Below are positions 16,159 to 25,131 of a DNA stretch of 64,000 bases, in pieces. The notes beneath the pieces were generated by a model. It was not told the origin of the DNA, did not search any database, and saw nothing but the letters and a program-made list of their open reading frames with translations. The stretch is from positions 1-64,000 of the forward strand of contig CALSTX010000016.1 in the NCBI GenBank assembly GCA_943789375.1, in the 5' to 3' direction. The translations under genes were made by a program, and so were the position numbers. The first letter of the stretch is position 1; each line of letters begins with the position of its first letter. Origin of the DNA: an uncultured Opitutales bacterium. GTDB lineage: Bacteria > Verrucomicrobiota > Verrucomicrobiia > Opitutales > Seribacteraceae.

Positions 16159-18630
16159 CTACTCAATCGCGACCCAGGTAGTGGTCGAAAACTCATAGAA
16201 ACCAGGCTGCCCACTTCTCACTTCAAAGTAGAGCCAATACCCAGTATCCGCCTCATACAGATAGGATGGATATAAGCTGCTTACCCATAGCCAGTTTCGG
16301 CCGGGCATATAAACCCATGATGTATCCGCCTCATTCAAATGAGGGTATAACCAACCGATACCTTGATGATACACCCAGGGGAAAGAAGACTTATAGTAGG
16401 TCCCAAACCACTCGGTGGAATACCAGTCTTGCCCGAGGCTGATTTCATCACCCCAAACTGCCAAATGGGTAAAGGAAGCAAGAGGAGAAAGGTCTTGATT
16501 TACCGTTATAACCAGTGGGTTGCTGCTTCCACTTGCCCCGTTACTCCAGCCAGTGAACTCATACCATGAATCAGCGGTGGCACTCAGGCTGACACTGGAC
16601 CCCGCCTCCACGACACCCCCTCCAGCAACCAATCCACCAGCGGAAGCAGACACACTGACTGAGTAGGTAGTTGGGGGGCTATCTGTGACATCAAAACTTG
16701 TGGTAACATAAGAATCTTTAACCCCTACATATCTCCCGAGCTCGGCGTCTTTTAATTGATTGGTTCCTCCATCCTGAAAACCGGGGATATCATTTATTTT
16801 TCCACGATAAGCACCGACCATTAAAAAGTGTTGCGTAAAGTTGACTGCTTCTCCCTTCACATCACTGCTTACCTCATTCTCAAAAGCATGATAGTGGTGA
16901 CCATAATCGTCATGGTCATGACTTCCATATTCATCGAGGTCGACCATTGCTCCATCCATCGTGGAATAGTCGGACTCATATTTTCCAAATATGGCAAGCC
17001 CATCCATCGCAAACCCAATAACTGGAGGGTGGGTATGGCCTTCATAATCTTCGATATTGTAGAGGTTAATTCCATTTCCTGTAAAGCCATGACCATCGGC
17101 ATGATAATGCAGTCCCATTCCACGACCAACATGTACACCGGTGGTGGTAATCTCCGCATTTACAGGGGCAAAAACCAGGGTATTATTGTATGATGGATAA
17201 ATCTTAACTCCATCGACCGCAAGACCGCTCACGGAATAGGATGAATAGTTGTAGACATCATAATTAGCGGATGACACTCCGGCGTCTGCAGCGAGAGAGT
17301 TATGGGAAGATAAATCGTTATCGGTCAGGCTGCTGACCAACCCATAATCTTTCAGAGGAATACGGAAAAGAGCACTGGAAAGCACCGCATTTCTAGTAAT
17401 GGTTTGCTCTTCATAGCTTCCTGAAGCTCCATCTCCCGGGGGTCTGGCTACATCAAGAAGAAAGTTGGGCCCACCGGTACCGTTACGTGTGCCCACGGTC
17501 ATAAACGGATGGTAAGCTCCGCTATCATCCTGAGCGTTGGTGAAATAAACATAGGGAACCGTGGACTCGCCGAGCTCGGCATTAACCTCATCAATCGCAG
17601 CAAAGGTATGGGAAAGCATATTTTCCCGAACGGTAAGATAAAGATCTTTGGAATACCGAAGCGACTCACCAGCGTCTGAGAGGGCTGCTTCAATCTGATC
17701 CAAGTACGCAGATGCAACCGCAGTAGCTTCGGAAGTGGACCCAAACTGCAGGCGATAGTTTTCATCTATATCCTTGTAAGCAAGACCATCCGGACCTGTA
17801 AGGTGGCTATCGGAAATTGAATTAACATCAATTTCTCCCGTTCCTGGATTTTCTGGCCAAGCGGCAAAGGAATTAGTCTGCCAGGAAATATCGTCAGGAT
17901 TAAAGGACTCGCCAGGATTATTGGCGAAATCTATCAAATCAAGCGAGGAGGCAAGAAAGAGGCTGGTGGCTTCCGCTTCCGTTCTGACCAAATCAACTCC
18001 ATTGGCATCCATTTTCAACCAATGACTGGAAGACCAGCCAGGATCAGAAACCAGAGAGGCACGACTTGCATCATAAATGTACCGATCAGTGACTTGAGCC
18101 TTCGCGGATGACGGGGTACCAGAAAAAGAAAAGACTACGCATCCCGGACTTGAAAAAGTGGAAAGGTCCACCGCCTTTATTCGGCTGATCAAAACGGACG
18201 ATGCTGTTGCACTAGCGGGGGTGGCATTTGCATCCAGCCCATAATATATTTTAAGTTCTGGGCGAATGGTGTAGGTATTTGTGAGTGACTGGGTAGCCTG
18301 CGATTCTATATGCAGGTCCTGGAGTTGAAACATCGCTCTTAACACTTGACCATAAGTACCTGAACTATCGTTCAAGGCACTCACCCTCACGGTTTCAAGC
18401 CCCAACATATTGCCAGAAGTAACGGATAAACAGTATTGCTGGGTCTCCGCGTCTAAAAAAAGCACATGCTCCCGGTTAGAAATAGCCGGAATGGCTTGAG
18501 GGGTCCAAGCCTTGGTAAACCCCCTACTCATGATTTCAGCAAAGGGTGCTGGTGCATGAAAATCAGCCCCGGCGAGCAAAGAGTGAAAAAACAGCAGGGA
18601 TAGAACAGTACTTAATTTGATCAGATGCAT
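16159..18630 (-). CDS. Exported YHYH-domain protein with InlB-type repeat and aromatic C-terminal module
   Basis: An 823-residue secreted protein with signal peptide (LIKLSTVLSLLFFHSLLAGA). The middle part is a YHYH domain: GMGLHYHADGHGFTG, DYEGHTHPPVIGFAMDG, DHDDYGHHYHAF. This histidine-rich domain probably binds metal, but its biochemical role is not established. Residues ~655-720 form an InlB-like repeat (WYEFTGWSNGASG). The final ~100 residues are the aromatic module also found on the subtilase: DWYSTEWFGTYY, FPWVYHQGIGWLY, DTSWVYMPGRNWLW. Sharing of that module suggests a common surface location or export route. It is transcribed alone. Confidence 0.85.
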   Translation of the reverse strand: MHLIKLSTVLSLLFFHSLLAGADFHAPAPFAEIMSRGFTKAWTPQAIPAISNREHVLFLDAETQQYCLSVTSGNMLGLETVRVSALNDSSGTYGQVLRAMFQLQDLHIESQATQSLTNTYTIRPELKIYYGLDANATPASATASSVLISRIKAVDLSTFSSPGCVVFSFSGTPSSAKAQVTDRYIYDASRASLVSDPGWSSSHWLKMDANGVDLVRTEAEATSLFLASSLDLIDFANNPGESFNPDDISWQTNSFAAWPENPGTGEIDVNSISDSHLTGPDGLAYKDIDENYRLQFGSTSEATAVASAYLDQIEAALSDAGESLRYSKDLYLTVRENMLSHTFAAIDEVNAELGESTVPYVYFTNAQDDSGAYHPFMTVGTRNGTGGPNFLLDVARPPGDGASGSYEEQTITRNAVLSSALFRIPLKDYGLVSSLTDNDLSSHNSLAADAGVSSANYDVYNYSSYSVSGLAVDGVKIYPSYNNTLVFAPVNAEITTTGVHVGRGMGLHYHADGHGFTGNGINLYNIEDYEGHTHPPVIGFAMDGLAIFGKYESDYSTMDGAMVDLDEYGSHDHDDYGHHYHAFENEVSSDVKGEAVNFTQHFLMVGAYRGKINDIPGFQDGGTNQLKDAELGRYVGVKDSYVTTSFDVTDSPPTTYSVSVSASAGGLVAGGGVVEAGSSVSLSATADSWYEFTGWSNGASGSSNPLVITVNQDLSPLASFTHLAVWGDEISLGQDWYSTEWFGTYYKSSFPWVYHQGIGWLYPHLNEADTSWVYMPGRNWLWVSSLYPSYLYEADTGYWLYFEVRSGQPGFYEFSTTTWVAIE

Positions 18631-18816
18631 AAGAAAAAACCTTTGGAAATAAAAATTGTGAGGAAAGAATGGCTGAGTAATAGACTAAACAACCAACTAA
18701 TCCATTCAAATCGTGGAGTTTTAAGTAAATAAATTTGGTTTATGCGTATACCTTTTGGAATGAGTCTGGTTTCCGAAAATTGATACAATGAAAAAGTAAA
18801 TGAAGTTGCGAAAACA

Positions 18817-21570
18817 ATGGGTTTTTCCATCATGCACGGGGTGAAATATTTTTCCTTTCTTCTTTTTTTCTCTGCTCTTCATGCATTCGGTAGTGTGCTT
18901 AATATAGCGACTCCAAGCAAGCACCCCTATGTCCTCCCAAAGGAAGGCAGATCCGCATACTCTCTGGCCGGTGAAGCAGCCAACGATGCTCGTGTTTACG
19001 ACTTCTACCAAAGGCAAGCCGATTACTACATGGCTAACCCTGATAAAGTTCCTGAGATTATCCCCGCCTACCCAGGGTTGGATGGAGGCCTTCATGGACA
19101 TTGGGGGAAGTATAACCAAAACGGACACAATGATGGAAGATGGAATGACGGGGACACGGGAGAACACTTTTCTCATGTGGTCAAAGGTTCAAAAAAATTT
19201 AATGTAGAGAAAGGAACCTGCGTAAAATTAGGCAAGGGCCACCTGCTCTCAACCTGCTTTGATCCACAAAGCCTTACCTACCGAGCTATCTGGCAGGATG
19301 GATGGATAAAGTTTGGCCCTTTCCGTTGGGGTTCATCCCGCGGAGCAACGATAGACGGAAAAGTATGGTTTCAGACCGAGCAACCCAAGATACCCGACGG
19401 TGGAGAGTATATTGGACTGAGGAGGTTCGGTAAGCGGGTGGTATTTTCGTACAGGATAAATGATTGCACCATCTCGGACGAGCCCTGGGGTACGACCGAT
19501 GCATTTTATCGACGGATTGATATTGATGGAACCAGTCCGGAACTTTCACTACCCTGCCCAACCCAAGCGCCTTACACCGTTCAAATTTTACAAAGCTCTG
19601 GTGGGCAAACCAAGTGGGAATCTGACCATATAAAAATATCTGGAATCAAGGAAAAGGCCCAAGTCATTCTTCGTATTTCCAAAGAGAAAAAACCGGCGTT
19701 GGAAAGCCAGGCAATCGCTCATTTAGAAGCGGACAAAAAAATTCAAAAGAGGTGGAGTGAAGTCATTGCCTCTCCGGGGCTTCTCGGTCAGGCAAACAAG
19801 AACGGAGCTTACACCATAGACACACTCTCTGTCCCTTACGACAACCCTTACAAAACAGTGATGCAATTAACCAGCCTCGCCTTTTTACCTAATGGTGATG
19901 CGTTGGTGGCTTCCCTCCCTGGCGATATCTGGCTGGTCAAGGGAATTGGCCAAGATTTAAACAAGGTTACATGGCAAAGATACGCCACTGGCTTTAATCA
20001 ACCGATCGGAATTCATGTGGATAAGGAAGGCATCTTTGTGCTCGACCGCTGCCAGATTTCAGTCCTTCACGACCAGAATGGGGATGATGAAGTGGACTAC
20101 TACGAAAAGTATGCCAATGACTTTGGTGGTTTTAACCGAAGCCATACTCATACCTTTGGGCTTCACCGCACAGGAGATGGTTCTTTTTACTTCACCCAAC
20201 TCACAGACCTCTTCCGTACAGGAACTGACCGAAAGACGGAAAAAATTGCCTACGGGGTACGCAACTGCATGGGGATTGGTGGAAACGAGGATTATTTTTG
20301 GGCTGCCCCCCAGGAAGGAACCTGGACTCCCGCATCCGCGATTATTGAAGTCAATCAGGGAGAGCATTACGGCAGCGGCGTGAACAAAAAAGACATTGCC
20401 CCGCCCCTTTGCTACATTCCGCGTGGTATTGACAACTCCACAGGTGGGATGGTGGAAATAACAAGCAAGCAATGGGGGCCATTTCAAGGTTCACATGTCG
20501 GGCTAAGCTACGGCTCCGGGACTCATTATCTGATTTTAAGAGATGCAACTGGAACTCGTCCACAAGGAGCGGTCGTGCCCATGCCGGGTGACTTCCTTGC
20601 CGGGGTAATGAGAGGTGATTTCCACCCGCAGGATGGACAACTTTATGTGGCCGGGCTTGATGGCTGGGGTGATTACTCTGTTCGGGATGGTTGCTTCCAA
20701 CGTGTAAGATTTACCGGGAATAAGGTGAGGAAACCCATGGGGTTCAAGGTTCATACCAATGGTATTCGGATAGATTTCTCCACCGCTCTTGACCCGCAAG
20801 CCACTCAGGATGTGAAGCAATATTTTGCCCAGGTCTGGAACTATGAATACGCCAAACGCTACGGCTCTCCCGAATTTTCCACTCAACAACCCGGCAGCCT
20901 TGGACATGATCGCTTAGCGGTAAGATCTGTTACCTTATTGGATGGTGGAACTTCCATCTTTGTGGAAATGCCTGATCTTGTGCCGGTCATGCAACTGCAC
21001 CTTCGGATGCATCTCAAGGATGAAAGTGGGACTCCCTTTAAAACCGACCTTTTTTGTTCTCCAATGTATCCGGACGGTCCTTACACCGCACCGACCCTTG
21101 CATCCATACAGCCGGGAAAAGCCAGAGAGGTTTCCCTGCGGATTGAGGGAGAAAAGCAGAAAAAGAAAAGGGACTGGTCGGGCACCATTATTGAGGGTGA
21201 GCGGGAAATTGTAATCGATACCTTAAGTGGTCTGAAATACTCCAAAGCTCTTATTGTAGCTAAGCCCGAAGAAGCCCTGGTTGTAAAACTCAACAATATC
21301 GATGCCATGCCTCACAACCTTGTGGTGGTGGAACCGGGGGCGACCCAGAAAGTAGGAGATGCATCATTTAAGATGCTGAGTGACCCCAAGGCGGGTGAAA
21401 AGAATTATGCACCGGACTTACCCGAGGTGCTCTATGTGCTACCAGTTATTGAACCGGGACAATCGCATGCCCTGCACTTTCGGGCCCCAAAAAAGCCGGG
21501 AGACTACCCATTTATTTGTACCTTCCCAGGACACTGGATGGCGATGCAGGGAATTTTGCGTGTGAAGTAG
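18817..21570 (+). CDS. Exported DUF6797/beta-propeller protein with azurin-like copper domain
   Basis: A 917-residue protein with signal peptide (YFSFLLFFSALHAFG); the ATG at 18832 is an alternative start. The N-terminal third matches DUF6797 (YPGLDGGLHGHWGKYNQNG, GEHFSHVVKG). Residues ~330-650 form a glucose/sorbosone-dehydrogenase-like propeller (QNGDDEVDYYEKYANDFGGF). The C-terminal ~130 residues are an azurin-like cupredoxin. The ligand set is complete: His in MPHNLVVVEPG, then C901, H906 and M910 in CTFPGHWMAM, with azurin spacing. This suggests a periplasmic carbohydrate-oxidising enzyme or partner that hands electrons to a built-in type 1 copper site. The substrate is unknown. Confidence 0.85.
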   Translation: MGFSIMHGVKYFSFLLFFSALHAFGSVLNIATPSKHPYVLPKEGRSAYSLAGEAANDARVYDFYQRQADYYMANPDKVPEIIPAYPGLDGGLHGHWGKYNQNGHNDGRWNDGDTGEHFSHVVKGSKKFNVEKGTCVKLGKGHLLSTCFDPQSLTYRAIWQDGWIKFGPFRWGSSRGATIDGKVWFQTEQPKIPDGGEYIGLRRFGKRVVFSYRINDCTISDEPWGTTDAFYRRIDIDGTSPELSLPCPTQAPYTVQILQSSGGQTKWESDHIKISGIKEKAQVILRISKEKKPALESQAIAHLEADKKIQKRWSEVIASPGLLGQANKNGAYTIDTLSVPYDNPYKTVMQLTSLAFLPNGDALVASLPGDIWLVKGIGQDLNKVTWQRYATGFNQPIGIHVDKEGIFVLDRCQISVLHDQNGDDEVDYYEKYANDFGGFNRSHTHTFGLHRTGDGSFYFTQLTDLFRTGTDRKTEKIAYGVRNCMGIGGNEDYFWAAPQEGTWTPASAIIEVNQGEHYGSGVNKKDIAPPLCYIPRGIDNSTGGMVEITSKQWGPFQGSHVGLSYGSGTHYLILRDATGTRPQGAVVPMPGDFLAGVMRGDFHPQDGQLYVAGLDGWGDYSVRDGCFQRVRFTGNKVRKPMGFKVHTNGIRIDFSTALDPQATQDVKQYFAQVWNYEYAKRYGSPEFSTQQPGSLGHDRLAVRSVTLLDGGTSIFVEMPDLVPVMQLHLRMHLKDESGTPFKTDLFCSPMYPDGPYTAPTLASIQPGKAREVSLRIEGEKQKKKRDWSGTIIEGEREIVIDTLSGLKYSKALIVAKPEEALVVKLNNIDAMPHNLVVVEPGATQKVGDASFKMLSDPKAGEKNYAPDLPEVLYVLPVIEPGQSHALHFRAPKKPGDYPFICTFPGHWMAMQGILRVK

Positions 21571-21714
21571 GTGGCATCCCGCTGAGGGCTTTCTCAAACT
21601 TGAGATTACCCTAGAGGTGAAATTTGTCTTCAATTCACTTGCTGATAATAAAAAGTAGAACCACTTTTTATAAAGTAAAAGATGGCTTTATAATCCATCC
21701 GTAAATTATTTTTA

Positions 21715-22899
21715 ATGAACCCTGAAACACCCAGTCTTCCCCGCGTTTTATTTGTCGACGATCAAGCTGAAGTGCTTGAGAACCTGCAGATTCATGTCTC
21801 GGAGATTTGTGAACCTATGGTGGCCCAAACTGCCGAGAAAGGACTGGAAATATTTAAGGAGCACGGACCCTTTACGATTGTTGTCTCCGACCAGGCTCTG
21901 CCTGGTATGAATGGGGCAGACTTCCTGGCTATGGTCAACCGACGCGATCCTTACTGCTCAACAATGCTGCTTACGGGGCATGGAGCTTATTCGGATGCCA
22001 TGCAGGCCGTAAATGACGGGCATGTATTTCGCCTCCTTGATAAGCCCTATTCACCCAAGGCATTGCGGGATGCAATCCAGGCAGGTGTAAGGCAGCGTCA
22101 ATTGTTGGAATCGGAAAAAATTCTTTTACAGGAAACATTGGTCGGGGCCGTTAATGCTCTCACCGAAACTTTGGCGACGGTCAAACCCCTCTTCTTTGGC
22201 CGGGCTCAACGGGTAAAACGCCTGGCAGGAGAAATGGCCAGGTATTTAAATTTCCCTCATGTCTGGCAGGTGGAAACCGCCGCAGCCTTTTCCCAGCTTG
22301 CATCCATTACCCTACCGGAAGAGGAAGCCGAGAATGTATTTCAACGAAAACGGCTGGTTCCCAAAGTAGAAAAACTAGTTCGCAAATTCCCCGAGGTCAT
22401 TGATCACCTCCTGAGTAATATCCCAAGGTTGGAGGAAGTGAGAGAGATTTTGGATTGCCTCATGGTCAATGAAGGGCCTTACCAAGCCGATGATAAAACT
22501 CTAGTGTTCCAAGCCTACGAAATTTTAAGGGCAGCCCTGGAGTATGATTACATCGAGACCGAAGGGCATGATTCTGAAATTGCATTGGCCACCCTCAAAG
22601 GCGGAAAAAAGGCTTTTCAGCCTGAAGCGGTGGAGGCCATGTCTCAACTTCTTCACAAATCCAAGACCCGATACCTGGTCCAAGAACTTTCCATGAACGA
22701 TCTGGAGGTGGGCATGCGGCTAGCCCAGGATTTAAAACTGGAGACAGAAATGCTCGTAGCCCCCAAAGGAACCGATATATCCCGCCACTTCCTGCAAGTC
22801 CTCCACAATTATGAATCCTGTTACGAGCGGAGCCCTTTCCCGAGGTTGATCAAGGTATTTGTCAAGGAGACTGAAAAAGAGAATGACTCTAAAGGCTAG
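21715..22899 (+). CDS. Response regulator with degenerate HD-type output domain
   Basis: A 394-residue protein. The receiver domain spans ~1-125, with acidic pocket D15/D16, phosphoacceptor D59 (VVSDQALPGMNG), T87 (LLTGHG) and K110 (LLDKPYS), all intact. Residues ~140-330 align in position with the HD-GYP/HD domain of RpfG-like regulators (RAQRVKRLAGEMARYLNFP). However, the metal-binding histidine and the HD pair are absent: the expected HDIGK position reads SQLASI. It is therefore probably not a cyclic-di-GMP phosphodiesterase but a binding or signalling output. No histidine kinase is adjacent. It ends in a 4-base overlap with the convergent PHP gene. Confidence 0.85.
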   Translation: MNPETPSLPRVLFVDDQAEVLENLQIHVSEICEPMVAQTAEKGLEIFKEHGPFTIVVSDQALPGMNGADFLAMVNRRDPYCSTMLLTGHGAYSDAMQAVNDGHVFRLLDKPYSPKALRDAIQAGVRQRQLLESEKILLQETLVGAVNALTETLATVKPLFFGRAQRVKRLAGEMARYLNFPHVWQVETAAAFSQLASITLPEEEAENVFQRKRLVPKVEKLVRKFPEVIDHLLSNIPRLEEVREILDCLMVNEGPYQADDKTLVFQAYEILRAALEYDYIETEGHDSEIALATLKGGKKAFQPEAVEAMSQLLHKSKTRYLVQELSMNDLEVGMRLAQDLKLETEMLVAPKGTDISRHFLQVLHNYESCYERSPFPRLIKVFVKETEKENDSKG

Positions 22900-23921
22900 C
22901 GGCCATCAGTAAAGACGGGTTGGGTCCATGCATAGTACTCGCGCAAAGAACCATCCTGATTTTTTACCCGGTGGGTAACCTTGGCCCGAAGGTAATCACC
23001 CTTGGCTACACATTTCGCTGAAAGTCCCTGAACTGTTTTGACGACTTCTCCCTCCGGCCCGATAAATTCGATCGTAGTGCCGGGCTCTCCCTTTTTTACG
23101 GGTCGGCCGAAGATGAATTCGGAAGCCAGTTCACAAGCGGTCTCATCTTCATTGACTGAGAGTTCGATGGAATTAGTGGAACGCAGGAGTTGATCAAGCA
23201 TCACCCCAGAAGTGGAATAAAAATCACCACGCAACATCGCCTTGGTTATGGCATCAGAACTGAGTTCTTCGGAGTTCACCATGACCCACCCACGTCCAGG
23301 GTTATTTTCCTTCTCTCCCCACTTCTTTAATTTGTGGGCATCATCGCAGGATACCCCCCACATCGTCATACCTTTATCCAAAAGTGCATCCCAAAGCTGT
23401 TCAGTGGATGGATGGTGCGCACCTTTGAAATTTTTCGCTGTCGGGTGAGCATTGTAGAGTTCAAACATATAGAGCCTTTTTACAGGGGAAACCTCATGTG
23501 CCTGGATAAACCTACCAGAAAGCGGATGATTGAGAATGTTGGTACCACCTGCCTTTTCAGTTTCAGTGACATAGTTTTGCATAATCTTGGTACGGTTTTT
23601 GTCCTTAAACTGCCAGGGAACCAGACGGGAAATATTCATCGCAGTGAAATGAACTTTGCCGGTAATTTCCTCACCGGGAACCAGCAGGAAGTCCTCCCTT
23701 ACCTCACCCGTTAATTTTACTGTAGCTGGATCAATGAACTTGTTATGCTCACTAAGAACGAGGAAGTTGTAGCCACGGTCATGGTACCACTGGGCGACTA
23801 CCTCGGGCGTGGAATCGGCATGACCACAAAGAACGGTATGTACATGCGTGTTCCCCTTGTACCACTTTCCAGCAAGGGCAAGGGTTGGTAAAAAAAGATA
23901 TATAAATGTTTGGACTTTCAT
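22896..23921 (-). CDS. Exported PHP-domain metal-dependent hydrolase (copy 1)
   Basis: A 341-residue protein with a signal peptide (MKVQTFIYLFLPTLALAG). The PHP signature follows at once: GNTHVHTVLCGHADSTPEVV and NFLVLSEHNKF. PHP proteins of this kind hydrolyse phosphoesters with a metal cluster held by histidines and aspartates. Here the downstream ligands include HPLSGRF and GVSCDDAHKLKKWG. It is nearly identical to the next upstream gene (23970-25001), so the pair is a recent tandem duplication. An exported location means the substrate is outside the cytoplasm; what it is cannot be said. Confidence 0.85.
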   Translation of the reverse strand: MKVQTFIYLFLPTLALAGKWYKGNTHVHTVLCGHADSTPEVVAQWYHDRGYNFLVLSEHNKFIDPATVKLTGEVREDFLLVPGEEITGKVHFTAMNISRLVPWQFKDKNRTKIMQNYVTETEKAGGTNILNHPLSGRFIQAHEVSPVKRLYMFELYNAHPTAKNFKGAHHPSTEQLWDALLDKGMTMWGVSCDDAHKLKKWGEKENNPGRGWVMVNSEELSSDAITKAMLRGDFYSTSGVMLDQLLRSTNSIELSVNEDETACELASEFIFGRPVKKGEPGTTIEFIGPEGEVVKTVQGLSAKCVAKGDYLRAKVTHRVKNQDGSLREYYAWTQPVFTDGR

Positions 23922-23969
23922 AGCTTGTAAGAAATGTGAAATGGACTTGATTGAAAGAGAAGTTAAGAG

Positions 23970-25001
23970 CTAGCGACCATCAGTAAAGACGGGCTGAGTC
24001 CAGGCATAGTACTCACGAAGGGAACCGTCCTCATTTTTTACCCGGTGGGTAACCTTGGCCCGAAGGTAAGGTCCCTTTGCTTCACATTTTGCGGTAGTGC
24101 CCTGGACTGTTTTGACGACTTCTCCCTCCGGTCCGATAAATTCGATCGTAGTGCCGGGCTCTCCCTTTTTGACGGGCCGGCCGAATAGGAATTCGGAAGC
24201 CAGTTCGCAAGCGGTCTCATCTTCATTGACTGAGAGTTCGATGGAATTGGTACCACGCACAAGTTCCTCAAGCATCACCCCGGAGGAGGAGTAAAAATCC
24301 CCACGAAGCATAGCCTTAGTGATTGCATCAGAACTGAGTTCTTCGGAATTCACCATGACCCAACCGCGCCCAGGGTTATTTTCCTTCTCTCCCCACTTCT
24401 TCAATTTGTGGGCATCATCGGAAGATACTCCCCACATGGTCATGCCTTTTTCAAGGAGGGCATCCCAAAGTTGCTCGGTGGAGGGGTGATGAGCACCGCG
24501 AAAGTTTTTGACCCCAGGATGTCCATTATAGAGTTCGAACATATAAAGTCTCTTAACCGGGGTTATTTCATGCGCCTGAACCATTCTGGACCAAAGAGGG
24601 TGATTAAGAATATTGGTACCACCTGCCTTCTCGGTCTCATCGACATAGTTTTGCATGACCACGGAGCGATTCTTATCCCTAAAATCCCATGGAACCAGAC
24701 GAGAAACATTCATCGCAGTGAAATGAACTTTGCCGGTAATTTCCTCACCGGGAACCAGCAGGAAGTCCTCCCTTACCTCACCCGTTAATTTTACTGTAGC
24801 TGGATCAATGAACTTGTTATGCTCACTGAGAACCAGGAAGTTGTATCCCCGGTCATGGTACCACTGGGCAACTACCTCGGGTGTGGAGTCTGCATGCCCG
24901 CAAAGGACGGTATGCACATGGGTGTTTCCCTTGTACCACTTTGCGGCAAAGAGCAGTGCGGGCATGACTAAGAAGAAAAGAATTTGGGCTGATTGCTTCA
25001 T
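23970..25001 (-). CDS. Exported PHP-domain metal-dependent hydrolase (copy 2)
   Basis: A 343-residue paralogue of the neighbouring PHP protein. The signal peptide MKQSAQILFFLVMPALLFAA is different, but the mature part is nearly the same (GNTHVHTVLCGHADS; SSDDAHKLKKWG). The frame opens further upstream to 25088, but the ATG at 25001 starts directly at the signal peptide. The two genes are 48 bp apart on the same strand. Divergence is concentrated at the signal peptide and in the ~120-190 region (RMVQAHEIT, NGHPGVKNFRGA versus RFIQAHEVS, NAHPTAKNFKGA). This could alter substrate choice. Confidence 0.85.
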   Translation of the reverse strand: MKQSAQILFFLVMPALLFAAKWYKGNTHVHTVLCGHADSTPEVVAQWYHDRGYNFLVLSEHNKFIDPATVKLTGEVREDFLLVPGEEITGKVHFTAMNVSRLVPWDFRDKNRSVVMQNYVDETEKAGGTNILNHPLWSRMVQAHEITPVKRLYMFELYNGHPGVKNFRGAHHPSTEQLWDALLEKGMTMWGVSSDDAHKLKKWGEKENNPGRGWVMVNSEELSSDAITKAMLRGDFYSSSGVMLEELVRGTNSIELSVNEDETACELASEFLFGRPVKKGEPGTTIEFIGPEGEVVKTVQGTTAKCEAKGPYLRAKVTHRVKNEDGSLREYYAWTQPVFTDGR

Positions 25002-25131
25002 AGGATTAATTCGATGAGACTTCATAAGATCGAAGTGCTTGGCAAATTTAATGTATGCATTCGCGTGTTTATGATTGTTGGGTAACACTTCAATACTCTA
25101 AATCAAAACACAGACCAGTTTTTACTCAATT

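Noticed and set aside
22115-22700. HD-GYP phosphodiesterase call for the response regulator.
   Set aside because: The metal-binding histidine and HD pair are missing, so enzymatic activity is unlikely.
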